Source: Providencia alcalifaciens
Lineage (GTDB): Bacteria; Pseudomonadota; Gammaproteobacteria; Enterobacterales; Enterobacteriaceae
NCBI GenBank assembly: GCA_025961275.1
Contig: JAOQNJ010000001.1
Span: forward strand, 3,307,353 to 3,371,352
Reading direction: 5' to 3'
DNA: 64,000 bases
Below are positions 9,523 through 18,920 of the stretch, piece after piece. The notes below the pieces were generated by a model. That model ran no database searches. It worked only from the letters and a program-made list of their open reading frames with translations, and was not told the DNA's origin. How positions within the stretch are numbered: the stretch's first letter is position 1; each line of letters begins with the position of its first letter. The translations under genes were made by a program, and so were the position numbers.

Positions 9523-11040
9523 ATGACAAACACCTCCAAAATTGACAAATCCGGCCCTCTAATTACTTTGCACGATCTTTCCAAAAGTTTTGGTGGTCAT
9601 CGTGCATTACGCAATATTGATTTGACACTAAATAAAGGTGAGGTGCACTGTTTAGCAGGCACAAATGGGTGCGGAAAAAGCACGCTGATCAAAACAATTA
9701 GCGGTGTTTATGCTCCCGATGAAGGAAGCAAAATCGAAATTGATGGTAAAAGCTATAATCGCTTAACACCTGATAAAGCACGTGAATTAGGTGTACAGGT
9801 CATATACCAAGATCTCTCTTTATTTCCTAATCTAACAGTTGCTGAAAATATCGCTTTTGAATTAAATCTCAACGGCTATTTTGGGTGGTTTCGCAAAGGC
9901 AAACTACGAGAGAAAGCACTACAAATTCTAAACGAGTTATCTTTCAATATTAATCCGGATACCCCAGTACAATTTCTCCCTATTGCGCAGCGCCAGCAAG
10001 TTGCAATTTGCCGCGCATTGGTGGCTGATGCCCGTCTGGTTATTATGGATGAACCGACAGCATCACTCACTAGAACGGAAGTAAATCAGCTTTTATCTAC
10101 TGTTAATTACCTAAAAGATAAAGGTATTACAGTTGTTTTTGTTAGCCATCGACTCGAAGAAGTGAAAGAAATTTCTGACCGCATTACCATTATTCGTGAT
10201 GGGCAAAAAATAGGTACTTGGCCTGCTGAAGGGCTAACCACACGAAAAATAACCGAATTAATGACAGGTTTAGACATCGTTCATGAGCGTAAGCCTCCCA
10301 ACAATGCTGAAGATCGTCGCACAGTGCTTGAATTAAAAAATCTCACTCGCTCGGGTCAATATCACGATGTTTCGTTAACTCTAAAACGAGGCGAAGTGCT
10401 TGGTTTATGTGGTTTATTGGGCTCCGGGCGAACTGAACTTGCTTTGTCTCTTTTTGGTATTACTCACCCAGATAGTGGTGAGCTATATATTGAAGATAAA
10501 CCTATTACTCTAAAAAATAATACTCACGCAATAAAGAAAGGCATTGGCTATGTTTCTGAAGATAGATTGACGCTCGGCGCAATTTTGCCGCAGTCCATCG
10601 CAGACAATATGGTGATCTCCATTTTAGATCGCTTAAAAACACCACTTCATTTGATTGATGAACAAAAATGCCAAGAGATCGTTCAAGAGTGGATCGCTGA
10701 TTTAGATATTAAAGTTACTGATTCTAACAACGCACTCTCCACGCTATCAGGCGGTAATCAGCAAAAAGTGGTGTTAGCGAAATGGATATTAACTCGTCCT
10801 AAAGTATTGATTTTGGACTCCCCGACAGTTGGGGTCGATATTGGTGCAAAAGACAGTATCTACAAGCTCATTCATCGTTTATCTGGTGTGGGTATTTCTA
10901 TTTTATTAATTACTGATGAAGCCTCTGAAGCCTATTACAACTGTGATCGTATTTTACATATGAAACAAGGGTCTATCGTCAAAGAAATTGTGACGGATTC
11001 CATGACTGAGCAACAATTAGAGGAAATCATCAATGACTAA
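9523..11040 (+). CDS. Sugar ABC transporter, double ATPase subunit
   Basis: The protein is about 505 residues and carries two ABC domains, as in RbsA/LsrA/MglA. The first has the Walker A CLAGTNGCGKSTLIK and the Walker B LVIMDEPTASL. The second has a degenerate P-loop LCGLLGSGRTELA, the signature LSGGNQQKVVLAKW and VLILDSPTVGVD. It energises the two permeases encoded next. I chose the ATG at 9523, preceded by GTAGGAACT. An in-frame ATG at 9466 lies in the ERIC-like repeat and would add a hydrophobic tail not seen in this family. Confidence 0.93.
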   Translation: MTNTSKIDKSGPLITLHDLSKSFGGHRALRNIDLTLNKGEVHCLAGTNGCGKSTLIKTISGVYAPDEGSKIEIDGKSYNRLTPDKARELGVQVIYQDLSLFPNLTVAENIAFELNLNGYFGWFRKGKLREKALQILNELSFNINPDTPVQFLPIAQRQQVAICRALVADARLVIMDEPTASLTRTEVNQLLSTVNYLKDKGITVVFVSHRLEEVKEISDRITIIRDGQKIGTWPAEGLTTRKITELMTGLDIVHERKPPNNAEDRRTVLELKNLTRSGQYHDVSLTLKRGEVLGLCGLLGSGRTELALSLFGITHPDSGELYIEDKPITLKNNTHAIKKGIGYVSEDRLTLGAILPQSIADNMVISILDRLKTPLHLIDEQKCQEIVQEWIADLDIKVTDSNNALSTLSGGNQQKVVLAKWILTRPKVLILDSPTVGVDIGAKDSIYKLIHRLSGVGISILLITDEASEAYYNCDRILHMKQGSIVKEIVTDSMTEQQLEEIIND

Positions 11041-12022
11041 TTGGGAAAAGCTGCGACCAAAATCGGTCGAAGGTTGGTTAATCTGGGTCATCCTCATTGT
11101 GGTGGTTTTTTTCACAGTAATGAGTCCACAATTTCTAACTATTCAAAATCTACTCGATTTAAGTGAAAGCTATGCGGTAACCGGTATTTTTGCTCTAGGG
11201 CTTTTTGTTGTCTTAGTCACTGGCGGAATTGATATTTCCTTCGCTGCCGTTGCATCTGTTGTGCAATACGTGATTGCAACTTGGCTTTTACAAGGCTTTA
11301 TTACGAGCCCAACATTGAGTATCACTCTCGCTATTTTGATTGGTATTACTTTCGGTTTAATCAATGCGATTTTAATTTATTCACTGAATGTAGTTTCAAT
11401 CATTATCACAATAAGTATGCAATCACTATTATTCGGAATGCTGATGTGGCTGACTAATGGGCACAGTATCTATGAACTTCCTGACTGGTGGGTCGATCCT
11501 GTCACTATCCTGCCATTCGAAATTGATGGTGAATCTTACCAAGTTGGTTTACCTCTTGCCGTGATGCTTGGGATAGCACTATTGACATGGGTCTTAATGA
11601 ATAAAACTCATATTGGTCGCCAGCTCTATGCGGTTGGAGGAAGTCAAGAGTCTGCATCCCGCATTGGTATTCGTGTTTCAGTTATCTACCTATTTGCTTA
11701 TGGCTATCTCGGGGCAATGGCAGCAATCGGCGGTATGTTGCAAACCTACCGAATGAGCGAGGTAGTACCAAGTGCGTTAGTAGGAGGAGAGCTTGATGTC
11801 CTGGCTGCTGCAGTACTGGGTGGCGCGAGTTTATCTGGTGGGCGCGGTAGTGTTATCGGCACGCTGATGGGCGTTTTCCTTATTGGTATCTTGAAAAATG
11901 GCCTTAACCTGATTGGTGTTTCTAACTATTTCGTCAACATTGTCATTGGTATGGTCATCCTCGTTGCCATTTGTATTACTCACTACAAAAAACGCAAAGA
12001 GACGGACGTAGGTTTTGTTTAA
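11033..12022 (+). CDS. Sugar ABC transporter permease (first)
   Basis: The 329-residue inner-membrane permease is of the RbsC/LsrC type (BPD_transp_2). It has multiple hydrophobic helices, the VTGGIDISFAAVASV motif in the N-terminal half and VLGGASLSGGRGSVIGTLMG near the C-terminus. Both are typical of this family. Its ATG overlaps the ATPase stop by 8 bases, so translation is coupled. It should pair with the second permease as a heterodimeric channel. Confidence 0.93.
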   Translation: MTNWEKLRPKSVEGWLIWVILIVVVFFTVMSPQFLTIQNLLDLSESYAVTGIFALGLFVVLVTGGIDISFAAVASVVQYVIATWLLQGFITSPTLSITLAILIGITFGLINAILIYSLNVVSIIITISMQSLLFGMLMWLTNGHSIYELPDWWVDPVTILPFEIDGESYQVGLPLAVMLGIALLTWVLMNKTHIGRQLYAVGGSQESASRIGIRVSVIYLFAYGYLGAMAAIGGMLQTYRMSEVVPSALVGGELDVLAAAVLGGASLSGGRGSVIGTLMGVFLIGILKNGLNLIGVSNYFVNIVIGMVILVAICITHYKKRKETDVGFV

Positions 12023-12035
12023 CAGGAATATCACC

Positions 12036-13070
12036 ATGAAAAAACAAGATTTTTTTAAAATTGATGGCTCTGTTATCGGACTGCTTTCAATCTTTTTACT
12101 GGCAATCGTCGCTTTTAGCATCGCCATGCCGGGCCACTTTTTTACCCAAAACACATTTTTAAGTATCACATTTCAGTTACCTGAACTTGGTTTACTGACC
12201 TTTGCGATGTTTGTCCCTATGTTAAGTGGCGGTTTGAACCTTGCAATTATCAGTACCGCAAATCTAACAGGTTTGTTTATGGCTTGGGTATTTATCAATT
12301 ACTTGCCTGTCGATGCGGGAATCGGAACACAATTAATGTGGCTATTTTTCGCACTTGTCGGTGCAACGGTTATTGCGGTCATTATCGGCTGTTTGACTGG
12401 TTTGATGATATCTCATATTGGCGCTCACCCAATTTTAGTGACCCTAGGGACAATGACTATTATCAGCGGTATTGGGGTTTATCTAACAAAAGGTGCGGCG
12501 CTCAGTGGTATGCCGCCGGTTGTTAGAGCAATTGGCTCAGATATGTTGTTTGGCATGCCAATTGCCATGATTATTTTTATTATTACCGCGATAGTTTTAG
12601 CCCTTTTCTTGGGATGCACCCGATTAGGTAAAAATATCTATATGAGTGGAAGCAACATTAATGCGACTTGGTTTAGTGGCATACGTACAGACCGCGTGAT
12701 GATTGCAATTTATACCATTTCAAGTCTGTTATGTGTTCTTGCCGGCTTGATCATGATGGCACGTTTTAACTCTGCACGAATGGGCTACGGTGACTCTTAT
12801 TTATTACTCACTATTTTAGCCATTGTTCTGGGCGGAACTAATCCGTTTGGCGGCGTTGGCAAGGTCAGTCGCGTTTTCTGTGCATTGCTTGTTTTGCAGG
12901 TTATTGCAACAGGTCTAAGCCTACTAGGTGTGAGCTTGCATTTTAATCTCGCTGTTTGGGGGATCACGCTAATTTTGGCACTGGCATTCAAATTTTTTAA
13001 AGAAAAATGGAGTGCAAAACGTGCAATGAACCGTAATCAACGACTTAACAAAACTTCATCACAAGCTTAA
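12036..13070 (+). CDS. Sugar ABC transporter permease (second)
   Basis: This is a second RbsC/LsrD-type permease of 344 residues with the family motifs MLSGGLNLAIISTANLTG and VLGGTNPFGGVGKV. I chose the ATG at 12036 (MKKQDFFKIDG), with a CAGGAA ribosome site about 9 bases upstream. The alternative ATG at 12015 lies inside the preceding gene and has no such site. The presence of two different permeases is as in the Lsr and RhaPQ systems. Confidence 0.92.
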   Translation: MKKQDFFKIDGSVIGLLSIFLLAIVAFSIAMPGHFFTQNTFLSITFQLPELGLLTFAMFVPMLSGGLNLAIISTANLTGLFMAWVFINYLPVDAGIGTQLMWLFFALVGATVIAVIIGCLTGLMISHIGAHPILVTLGTMTIISGIGVYLTKGAALSGMPPVVRAIGSDMLFGMPIAMIIFIITAIVLALFLGCTRLGKNIYMSGSNINATWFSGIRTDRVMIAIYTISSLLCVLAGLIMMARFNSARMGYGDSYLLLTILAIVLGGTNPFGGVGKVSRVFCALLVLQVIATGLSLLGVSLHFNLAVWGITLILALAFKFFKEKWSAKRAMNRNQRLNKTSSQA

Positions 13071-13089
13071 ATTTTTCAGGGAGAATAAA

Positions 13090-13953
13090 ATGCGCAGACA
13101 TCCGATAGGTATCTACGAAAAAGCTTTACCAAAAGATAGCCGTTGGTCTGAGAAACTTGCGATAGCTAAAGCCGCAGGATTTGATTTTGTTGAAATGTCG
13201 ATTGATGAAACAGATGAACGTCTTGCTCGATTAGATTGGACACAAGAAGAACGCTTAGAGCTGGTGGATGCTATCCAACAAAGTGGCATTCGGATCCCAA
13301 CTATGTGCTTATCAGGCCATCGCCGTTTTCCATTTGGTAGCCATGATGCTGAAACCCGAAAAATGGCTCATCGGTTAATGGAAAAAGCCATCAAGTTGGC
13401 ACAAGACTTAGGGATCCGTACTATCCAATTAGCTGGGTATGATGTCTATTATGAGCAACAGGATGCTGAAACTATCAAACGTTTTGAAGACGGGATGCTT
13501 TGGGTTTCTGAATTAGCGGCGGCTTCACAGGTTATGTGCGCCGTGGAAATTATGGATACTCCGTTTATGAATTCCATCACAAAATGGCAAGCACTATCCA
13601 ACAAAATTCGTTCTCCGTGGTTTACTGTTTACCCTGACGTTGGAAATTTAACTTCATGGGGTAATGATGTCGAAAATGAATTTTTACACGGTATTGAGCA
13701 TGTCGTTGCTCTCCATTTAAAAGACACGTATGCCGTAACTGAAACCTCCGAAGGTCAATTCCGTGATGTACCTTTTGGCGAAGGATGTGTGGATTTTATT
13801 AATCTATTCAAGTTATTAAAACGCTTAAACTACCGTGGTACCTTCCTGATTGAAATGTGGACCGAAAAAGCGGACGAACCCCTTATTGAAATCATTAAAG
13901 CGCGCCATTGGATAGAAGATAAAATGCAACAAGCTGGTTGGTATAATGCCTGA
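13090..13953 (+). CDS. L-ribulose-5-phosphate 3-epimerase (UlaE/SgbU family)
   Basis: The 287-residue protein is a xylose-isomerase-like TIM barrel. It starts MRRHPIGIYEKALPKDSRWS, as in UlaE/SgbU. The metal-binding residues are in AVEIMDTPFMN, YPDVGNLTSWGND, HLKDT and FLIEMWTEK. These enzymes interconvert L-xylulose 5-phosphate and L-ribulose 5-phosphate. In this operon it sits between the kinase and the 4-epimerase in the pathway. It has a GGGAG ribosome site and is followed 11 bases later by the kinase gene. Confidence 0.92.
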   Translation: MRRHPIGIYEKALPKDSRWSEKLAIAKAAGFDFVEMSIDETDERLARLDWTQEERLELVDAIQQSGIRIPTMCLSGHRRFPFGSHDAETRKMAHRLMEKAIKLAQDLGIRTIQLAGYDVYYEQQDAETIKRFEDGMLWVSELAAASQVMCAVEIMDTPFMNSITKWQALSNKIRSPWFTVYPDVGNLTSWGNDVENEFLHGIEHVVALHLKDTYAVTETSEGQFRDVPFGEGCVDFINLFKLLKRLNYRGTFLIEMWTEKADEPLIEIIKARHWIEDKMQQAGWYNA

Positions 13954-13964
13954 AGGAGCGTGTA

Positions 13965-15437
13965 ATGAATGCATTTTTCATGGGTGTTGATCTTGGCGGA
14001 ACTATTATTAAAGCAGGGATCTATACGCCTGAAGGTCAAGAAATTATTGTTGCTGAACATCTTTTCCCCACAGAAAGTCCTGAAGCTGGTTTCAGTGAAC
14101 GGAATATGGAAGCTTTATGGCAAGCTACCTGTGGTGTTATTCGAGAGGCTATCAATAAAAGCCGCTTGAACGCTTCACAAATTGCAGGAGTTAGCTTCTC
14201 ATCTCACGGTAAAGGTTTGTATCTGCTCGATACACAAGGTAAGCCTGTGAGAAACGGCATCGTTTCATCAGATTCAAGAGCCCAATCTATTGTTGATGAG
14301 TGGCATAACGATGGTACGGCAGAAAAAGCGTACCCACTAAGTCTACAACAGTTATGGCCATCTCATCCCGTATCATTACTGCGCTGGCTCAAAGAACATG
14401 AGCCAAATAACTACCATAACACGCGTTATGTATTGATGGTACATGACTATATCCGTTATCGATTGACTGACCAAATCACTTGCGAAGAAACCAATATCTC
14501 TGGTAGTCAGTTATATAACCCTACAACATCGAGTTATGACCCGAGACTATGTCAACTTTTTGGTATTGAGGAGGTCAATGATAAATTAGCACCAGTGATT
14601 AACTCTGCCCAACTAGCAGGAGTGGTGACAGCTTACGCCGCCACTGAATGTGGCCTCGTGGAAGGTACACCCGTTTTTGGCGGTTTTTTTGATGTTGTTG
14701 GTGCAGCATTGGCCTCGGGCGTCAGCCAAAAAGATAAACTCAGTGCTGTTGCAGGGACTTGGAGTATCTCGACTCGTGTCTTTGATGAAATCGTACCTTC
14801 AAGTTACCCGTATGTGTGGAGTAAATATTGTATTCCAGGTACCTACTTTGTACATGAAGGTAGTCCAACTTCCGCAAGTAATTTGGCATGGTTCATTCGG
14901 CACTTCTTTAATCAGCGTTTGCAAGATTATGATGTGCTTAATCAGTGTGTTGCAGAAAGTGCAACAAGACAAAACGATATACTATTTTTTCCTTGGTTAT
15001 ATGGTTCTAACTATCACAGTAACTTGCAAGGTGGAATACTTGGGCTAAGTTCTCACCATACGGATGCTGATATCGCTTATTCGATTTATCAAGGTATCGT
15101 TTTTTCACATTTATTACATCAAGACCGAATAGTCGGTATTGATAATAGCACTTCAGCCATTCGCTTTACGGGGGGACCTACCCAGTCCCCACTGTGGATG
15201 CAGATGTTTTGTGATGCAAGTAATCTACCTTTAGAAGTTGTTGATGTGCGGCAATCAGGCTGCCAAGCGGCCGCTTTATGCGCCGCGGTTGGTACGGGCT
15301 GCTACTCCGGTTTTGATGCTGCAATTACTGCAAGTACTCCTAAAATAATTACTTACCAACCAAATGCTATGACTCATCAACAACTACGTAACAAATTTGC
15401 ACGCTTTAAGTCTGTCGCAGATGCATTGAGCCAATAG
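13965..15437 (+). CDS. FGGY-family carbohydrate kinase, L-xylulose kinase-like
   Basis: The 490-residue protein belongs to the FGGY kinase family. The N-terminal ATP-phosphate motif is FMGVDLGGTIIKAGIYT. Other blocks resembling E. coli LyxK are SSHGKGLYLLD, HPVSLLRWLKEHEP, VHDYIRYRLT and HEGSPTSASNLAWF. The C-terminal nucleotide region is RFTGGPTQSPLWMQMF. It would phosphorylate L-xylulose to L-xylulose 5-phosphate, the substrate of the 3-epimerase upstream. The closeness to LyxK is by eye, so the true substrate could be a related sugar. Confidence 0.9.
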   Translation: MNAFFMGVDLGGTIIKAGIYTPEGQEIIVAEHLFPTESPEAGFSERNMEALWQATCGVIREAINKSRLNASQIAGVSFSSHGKGLYLLDTQGKPVRNGIVSSDSRAQSIVDEWHNDGTAEKAYPLSLQQLWPSHPVSLLRWLKEHEPNNYHNTRYVLMVHDYIRYRLTDQITCEETNISGSQLYNPTTSSYDPRLCQLFGIEEVNDKLAPVINSAQLAGVVTAYAATECGLVEGTPVFGGFFDVVGAALASGVSQKDKLSAVAGTWSISTRVFDEIVPSSYPYVWSKYCIPGTYFVHEGSPTSASNLAWFIRHFFNQRLQDYDVLNQCVAESATRQNDILFFPWLYGSNYHSNLQGGILGLSSHHTDADIAYSIYQGIVFSHLLHQDRIVGIDNSTSAIRFTGGPTQSPLWMQMFCDASNLPLEVVDVRQSGCQAAALCAAVGTGCYSGFDAAITASTPKIITYQPNAMTHQQLRNKFARFKSVADALSQ

Positions 15438-15452
15438 TTTATTGTAAGTAAT

Positions 15453-15502
15453 GAGATGGACTTACTCTCAATTATTTGTAGCGAGTCCATCTCAAGGTTT
15501 TT
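15453..15502 (+). terminator. Terminator of the sugar operon
   Basis: A 10-bp stem (gagatggact/agtccatctc) is followed by aaggttttt, 16 bases after the kinase stop. The right arm overlaps the last codon of yibQ on the opposite strand, so the hairpin could serve both convergent genes. Confidence 0.65.
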
Positions 15503-16496
15503 GCTGCACAAATAGCGGTTGCTTATTTTTTGGCAACAAGGGTTGCAGCGTTTTGTCTTGATATATCGCCTCAACAACAAACATCATAATATTAATTCCC
15601 TCAAGCTTAGTTGCCGAGTGAGCTTCAGGTAATTCACATACACCAACGCTAATGGGTTCTGGCTGTTTAATTTTTGGCTCGGTAGGGGCTTTTTCTTGTG
15701 GCTTTTTAGGATTTTCAGGCTGCATTTTTAACGGTTTATCGTCTTTCGATTTTTCGCCTTTAGGCTGCTCATGGCTATTGAGCAACGTACTGACAGCAAC
15801 TAGTTCAATATCTGCGGGTAATTGAGGCAGATATTTTTGCAGCGCACGCACCGTCGAAGGGTGGGGATGACCAATTGCAATTGCATTACCATGTTTACGT
15901 GCGTAGGCGACCGCTTTATTAAGTTGAGCTCGTGTCTCATCCTCAGATTGGTGATTATCGAGAAAAATATGGCGGCGTACGACAGGAACACCGAATTCAT
16001 TGGCTGCCTTAGCCGCTTGCGTATTACCAATCGTCACACTATCTAAAAAGAAAAACTTAGAATGAGAAAGTGAGTTCATCACATTGCGCATCCCCGCCAA
16101 GCTGGATGTCATCTCACTTCCCATATGATTATTCATGCCTGTCGCATAAGGTACTTGGCTAATGGCGCGTTTAATAATTCGATCAACTTCCTCTGCACTC
16201 ATTGATGGTGCGAGTGTATTTTTCTCTAACGGTTGCTTACTCAATGGTTTCATGGGCATGTGGATCAAGATTTCACGCCCTTGCTGATGTGCTTTATTGG
16301 CGACTAACTGGCCATGGGGTGAATCAGGTAAGACAGCAATAGTGACAGGCGTTGGAAGGGCTAAAATTTGGTTATCTTCTTTAGTGCGATAGCCAAAGTC
16401 ATCAATGACAATCGCTAATTTTGCAGCACTAGCCTGAAGACTCATCACTAACAGAGATAAACAAATGAGCACTTTTGAAGGCTGGTGTTTCAACAT
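15492..16496 (-). CDS. yibQ: Divergent polysaccharide deacetylase family protein YibQ
   Basis: The 334-residue periplasmic protein has a signal peptide ending in SLQASAA and a divergent polysaccharide deacetylase domain. AIVIDDFGYRTKED carries the metal Asp pair, and LIHMPMKPLSKQPLEKN and AIGHPHPSTV are family blocks. The C-terminal 110 residues include a Lys/Pro/Glu-rich linker. In E. coli, yibQ is beside envC, as here. Its substrate is not established. The 319-bp gap before it is filled with ERIC-like repeats. Confidence 0.93.
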   Translation of the reverse strand: MLKHQPSKVLICLSLLVMSLQASAAKLAIVIDDFGYRTKEDNQILALPTPVTIAVLPDSPHGQLVANKAHQQGREILIHMPMKPLSKQPLEKNTLAPSMSAEEVDRIIKRAISQVPYATGMNNHMGSEMTSSLAGMRNVMNSLSHSKFFFLDSVTIGNTQAAKAANEFGVPVVRRHIFLDNHQSEDETRAQLNKAVAYARKHGNAIAIGHPHPSTVRALQKYLPQLPADIELVAVSTLLNSHEQPKGEKSKDDKPLKMQPENPKKPQEKAPTEPKIKQPEPISVGVCELPEAHSATKLEGINIMMFVVEAIYQDKTLQPLLPKNKQPLFVQQKP

Positions 16497-16516
16497 AATT
16501 ATTTCCCTAACTATTT

Positions 16517-16652
16517 ATACTCGTCATTCTTCAAGTTGTAGCGCGTGTGTTGAGGATAGAATGTTTTATCTGGGTGTGGTTGATCTTTATTGCTTATTTA
16601 CAACGTAAATTAATTTATGACTATAGCCTAAATAATTCGAGATGCATGTAAT
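16517..16652. repeat. Degenerate ERIC-like repeat pair
   Basis: The left end of an ERIC-like unit is recognisable at about 16517-16558 (tactcgtcattcttcaag). An opposite-orientation right end with taaataattcgag lies at about 16627-16645. The centre has lost similarity. With the full copy that follows, these make up the whole yibQ-envC gap. Confidence 0.5.
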
Positions 16653-16780
16653 TATACCCGTCATATTTCAAGTTGCCGCGTTGTTGGCTGCTCTCAGCTA
16701 GCCGAGTCACATAGTTTATCTATGCTCCCCGACTATCATCATTTGTTGCCTAACTCGAGTTTGAACTATTTGCGTATAGT
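16653..16780 (+). repeat. ERIC-like repeat, near full length
   Basis: This is about 128 bp with the same blocks as the copy at 18636-18764: tatttcaagttgc at the left end, the shared block cagctagccgagtcacatag, ctatgctccccg, and a degenerate right end. The element is imperfectly palindromic. Confidence 0.8.
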
Positions 16781-16815
16781 CAGTATGCATCACAATGTAT
16801 GACGAATACTTGCGG

Positions 16816-18108
16816 CTATTTACCTAGCCATGGGCGCGGGTTAACAGTTTTACCCTGTCTGCGAATTTCGAAGTACAGCGCAGGACGCTCCTGTCCTCCG
16901 CTACTTCCGACTAAGGCTATCGGTTGCCCAGCCCGAACTTCTTGCCCAACATTAACGAGTGCACTTTGGTTATAGCCATACAAGCTCATGTCACCTTTAC
17001 CATGTTCAACCACTACCACGAGGCCATAACCTTGCAGCCAGTCTGCGAGTAATACTCGCCCATCTGCAATCGCTTTAACTTGTGTCCCTTCATTGGCGGC
17101 AATCACCATACCTTTCCAGCTTAATTCACCTGAAATGGCTTCGCCATAATTGTGAAGAGCTTGCCCACGTACTGGCCATAATGCTTGGCCTGCAGGGCGA
17201 CCCAGCCCTCCCGTACGTGACATAAGAGAACGTTCACTTTCAGATGGCTTATAGCTTGCACCGGTTTGTTTCGCTTTACGTTCTTTCTCGGCAACTTCAG
17301 CACGAATACGTGCGGCTTCACGCGCTTCTCGTTCTGCTCTTGCCTTGGCTTCTCGCTCAGCACGAACAATTTTATCGCGCAGTCTAGATTCATTCTGTCT
17401 CATGACGGCGAGATTTTTTTGATCTTCTTTTAGCGTACTTTCAAGTGCCGTGAGTGTCTGTTTTCTGGCCGCTTGCGCGTTATCTAATTTGCGCTTTTCT
17501 TGTTGCTGACGAGCAAGTGCTGATTTGTGCTCAGTCTGCTTTTTTTGTTCTAGCTGTTTTTGCTGATTCAGTTCAAGCGTTGTGGTTTCAAGTTGTTTAA
17601 TGTTTTTTTCACGCGCCTGATTAAGGTAGCTATAATAAGCAAGGATCCGCTCTTCACGTTGCCCTTCTTCGCCTTTCAAAAACAGCGATAGCCCTTGATG
17701 CTTACCTAATCTAAATGCGGAATCTAGTTGTTCAGATAGTAATCTTTCATGTTCCGTTTTTTGTTTTTGTAATCGACTAATATTGCTATTTAACGATGAA
17801 ATATCTTTATCTAACTGTTTGAGTTGGGTTTGCGTTTCGTGTAGACCACGTCCGGCGGCTGAAATATTTTTTTCTTGTTGTTGGAGTTGGCCTAACAGCG
17901 CGGCTCTTTTAGCTTGCTGATCTTTGACACTTTTCTCTTTTTCAGCGATATTTTGCAGTAGGTTTTGCAACTGATCTTTGTTTTCTGTGATCTGATTAGC
18001 CGCTATCGTAGAGGTTAGCGGTAGAGATATTAATCCACAAGCGAGCAGTGTTGAGGCGATAGCCTGACGAATAAATGATATTTTCATCCGGTTATGTATG
18101 TTGGCCAT
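16816..18108 (-). CDS. envC: Murein hydrolase activator EnvC
   Basis: EnvC is the periplasmic, septum-localised activator of the amidases AmiA and AmiB, controlled by FtsEX. The 430-residue protein has an N-terminal signal peptide, a long charged coiled coil (about residues 40-280) and a C-terminal degenerate LytM domain. That domain ends GGQERPALYFEIRRQGKTVN and lacks the usual zinc ligands, as in E. coli EnvC. The start could be ATG 18108 or the ATG 21 bases downstream (MKISFIRQ). gpmI, the usual neighbour, is missing upstream. Confidence 0.95.
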   Translation of the reverse strand: MANIHNRMKISFIRQAIASTLLACGLISLPLTSTIAANQITENKDQLQNLLQNIAEKEKSVKDQQAKRAALLGQLQQQEKNISAAGRGLHETQTQLKQLDKDISSLNSNISRLQKQKTEHERLLSEQLDSAFRLGKHQGLSLFLKGEEGQREERILAYYSYLNQAREKNIKQLETTTLELNQQKQLEQKKQTEHKSALARQQQEKRKLDNAQAARKQTLTALESTLKEDQKNLAVMRQNESRLRDKIVRAEREAKARAEREAREAARIRAEVAEKERKAKQTGASYKPSESERSLMSRTGGLGRPAGQALWPVRGQALHNYGEAISGELSWKGMVIAANEGTQVKAIADGRVLLADWLQGYGLVVVVEHGKGDMSLYGYNQSALVNVGQEVRAGQPIALVGSSGGQERPALYFEIRRQGKTVNPRPWLGK

Positions 18109-18209
18109 TCTGATAGAAAACCTCGAATAAATGCGATAGCGGATTATTTCATCTGATAGCCATCGTTACCAGCACCCGATTCTTAATATTACTGAAAAAT
18201 AGTAATAAT

Positions 18210-18330
18210 ATACTCGTTATACTTCATGTTGCAGCGTGTACGTTGACAATAGAGCGTATCACTCAGTGAGTTAAATCACCGTGTTATCTATGCTCTTCAG
18301 GCTTTTTTCATGCGAATAACGTTGCAGTGT
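18210..18330 (+). repeat. Degenerate ERIC-like repeat
   Basis: The left end reads tactcgttatacttcatgttgc and is followed by gttgacaatag and ttatctatgctc at the expected spacing. The right end is badly diverged. Confidence 0.55.
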
Positions 18331-18635
18331 CCATAAACAAAACTAACAGCGATTTGGTTGCGATTTAACCACTAAATATTGCCATTCTATTGATTGTATC
18401 GTGTATCGCGCCATTTTGTATCATTAAATCAAATATCAAGATGAGAGTCTGTTGTTATTTTTGAGCATCCTCGCCCTGATTTCCCTGCATTCATACATAT
18501 AAACTGAAAAAATGAAGATTTTCTTGGTGCCAAATATAATTGTTAAGTTGAATTACCGTCAAAAATTAACGTATAGGTTCAGCGATATTCAACGTAAATC
18601 ACTTGCGGTACGCCCTTAACTTATATTATTTTGTC

Positions 18636-18764
18636 TATACTCGTCATACTTCAAGTTGCATGGGTGTTGACTACATTCAGCTAGCCGAGTCACATAGTTT
18701 ACCTATGCTCCCCGTCTATCTTCATTTGTCGCCTACATGCAAATCGAATCATTTAGAGTATATA
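18636..18764 (+). repeat. ERIC-like repeat, best copy in the window
   Basis: This is a 129-bp imperfect palindrome. It starts tatactcgtcatacttcaag and ends with atttagagtatata. The ends resemble the published ERIC consensus and the repeats of related Enterobacterales. An open frame of 61 codons across it is a by-product of the repeat. Confidence 0.85.
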
Positions 18765-18920
18765 AAAAAGCCATTTCGTTGGGAATAAAGGCTATTTTTG
18801 CATAGCGTTTCGCAAAAAAATCAATGTTGTTTGCGCTAACTGGCTGTAATTAGTTCAACACAAAGGTATACTCTGAGCCCTTTGATATTCGTTTTTAACT
18901 AACGGGAGTGATTGCCCCCC

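Larger units (their letters stand above)
18109..18911. other. 803-bp non-coding gap replacing gpmI
   Basis: Between divergent envC and yibN I find no credible gene. Two ERIC-like units (18210-18330 degenerate, 18636-18764 good) and AT-rich sequence fill it. In E. coli, gpmI lies at this place, so the interval looks like the scar of a lost gene. The promoters of envC and yibN must also be here. Confidence 0.6.

Noticed and set aside
18603-18788. Open frame of 61 codons on the plus strand
   Set aside because: It lies across the ERIC-like repeat at 18636-18764, has no ribosome site and its product reflects the repeat.
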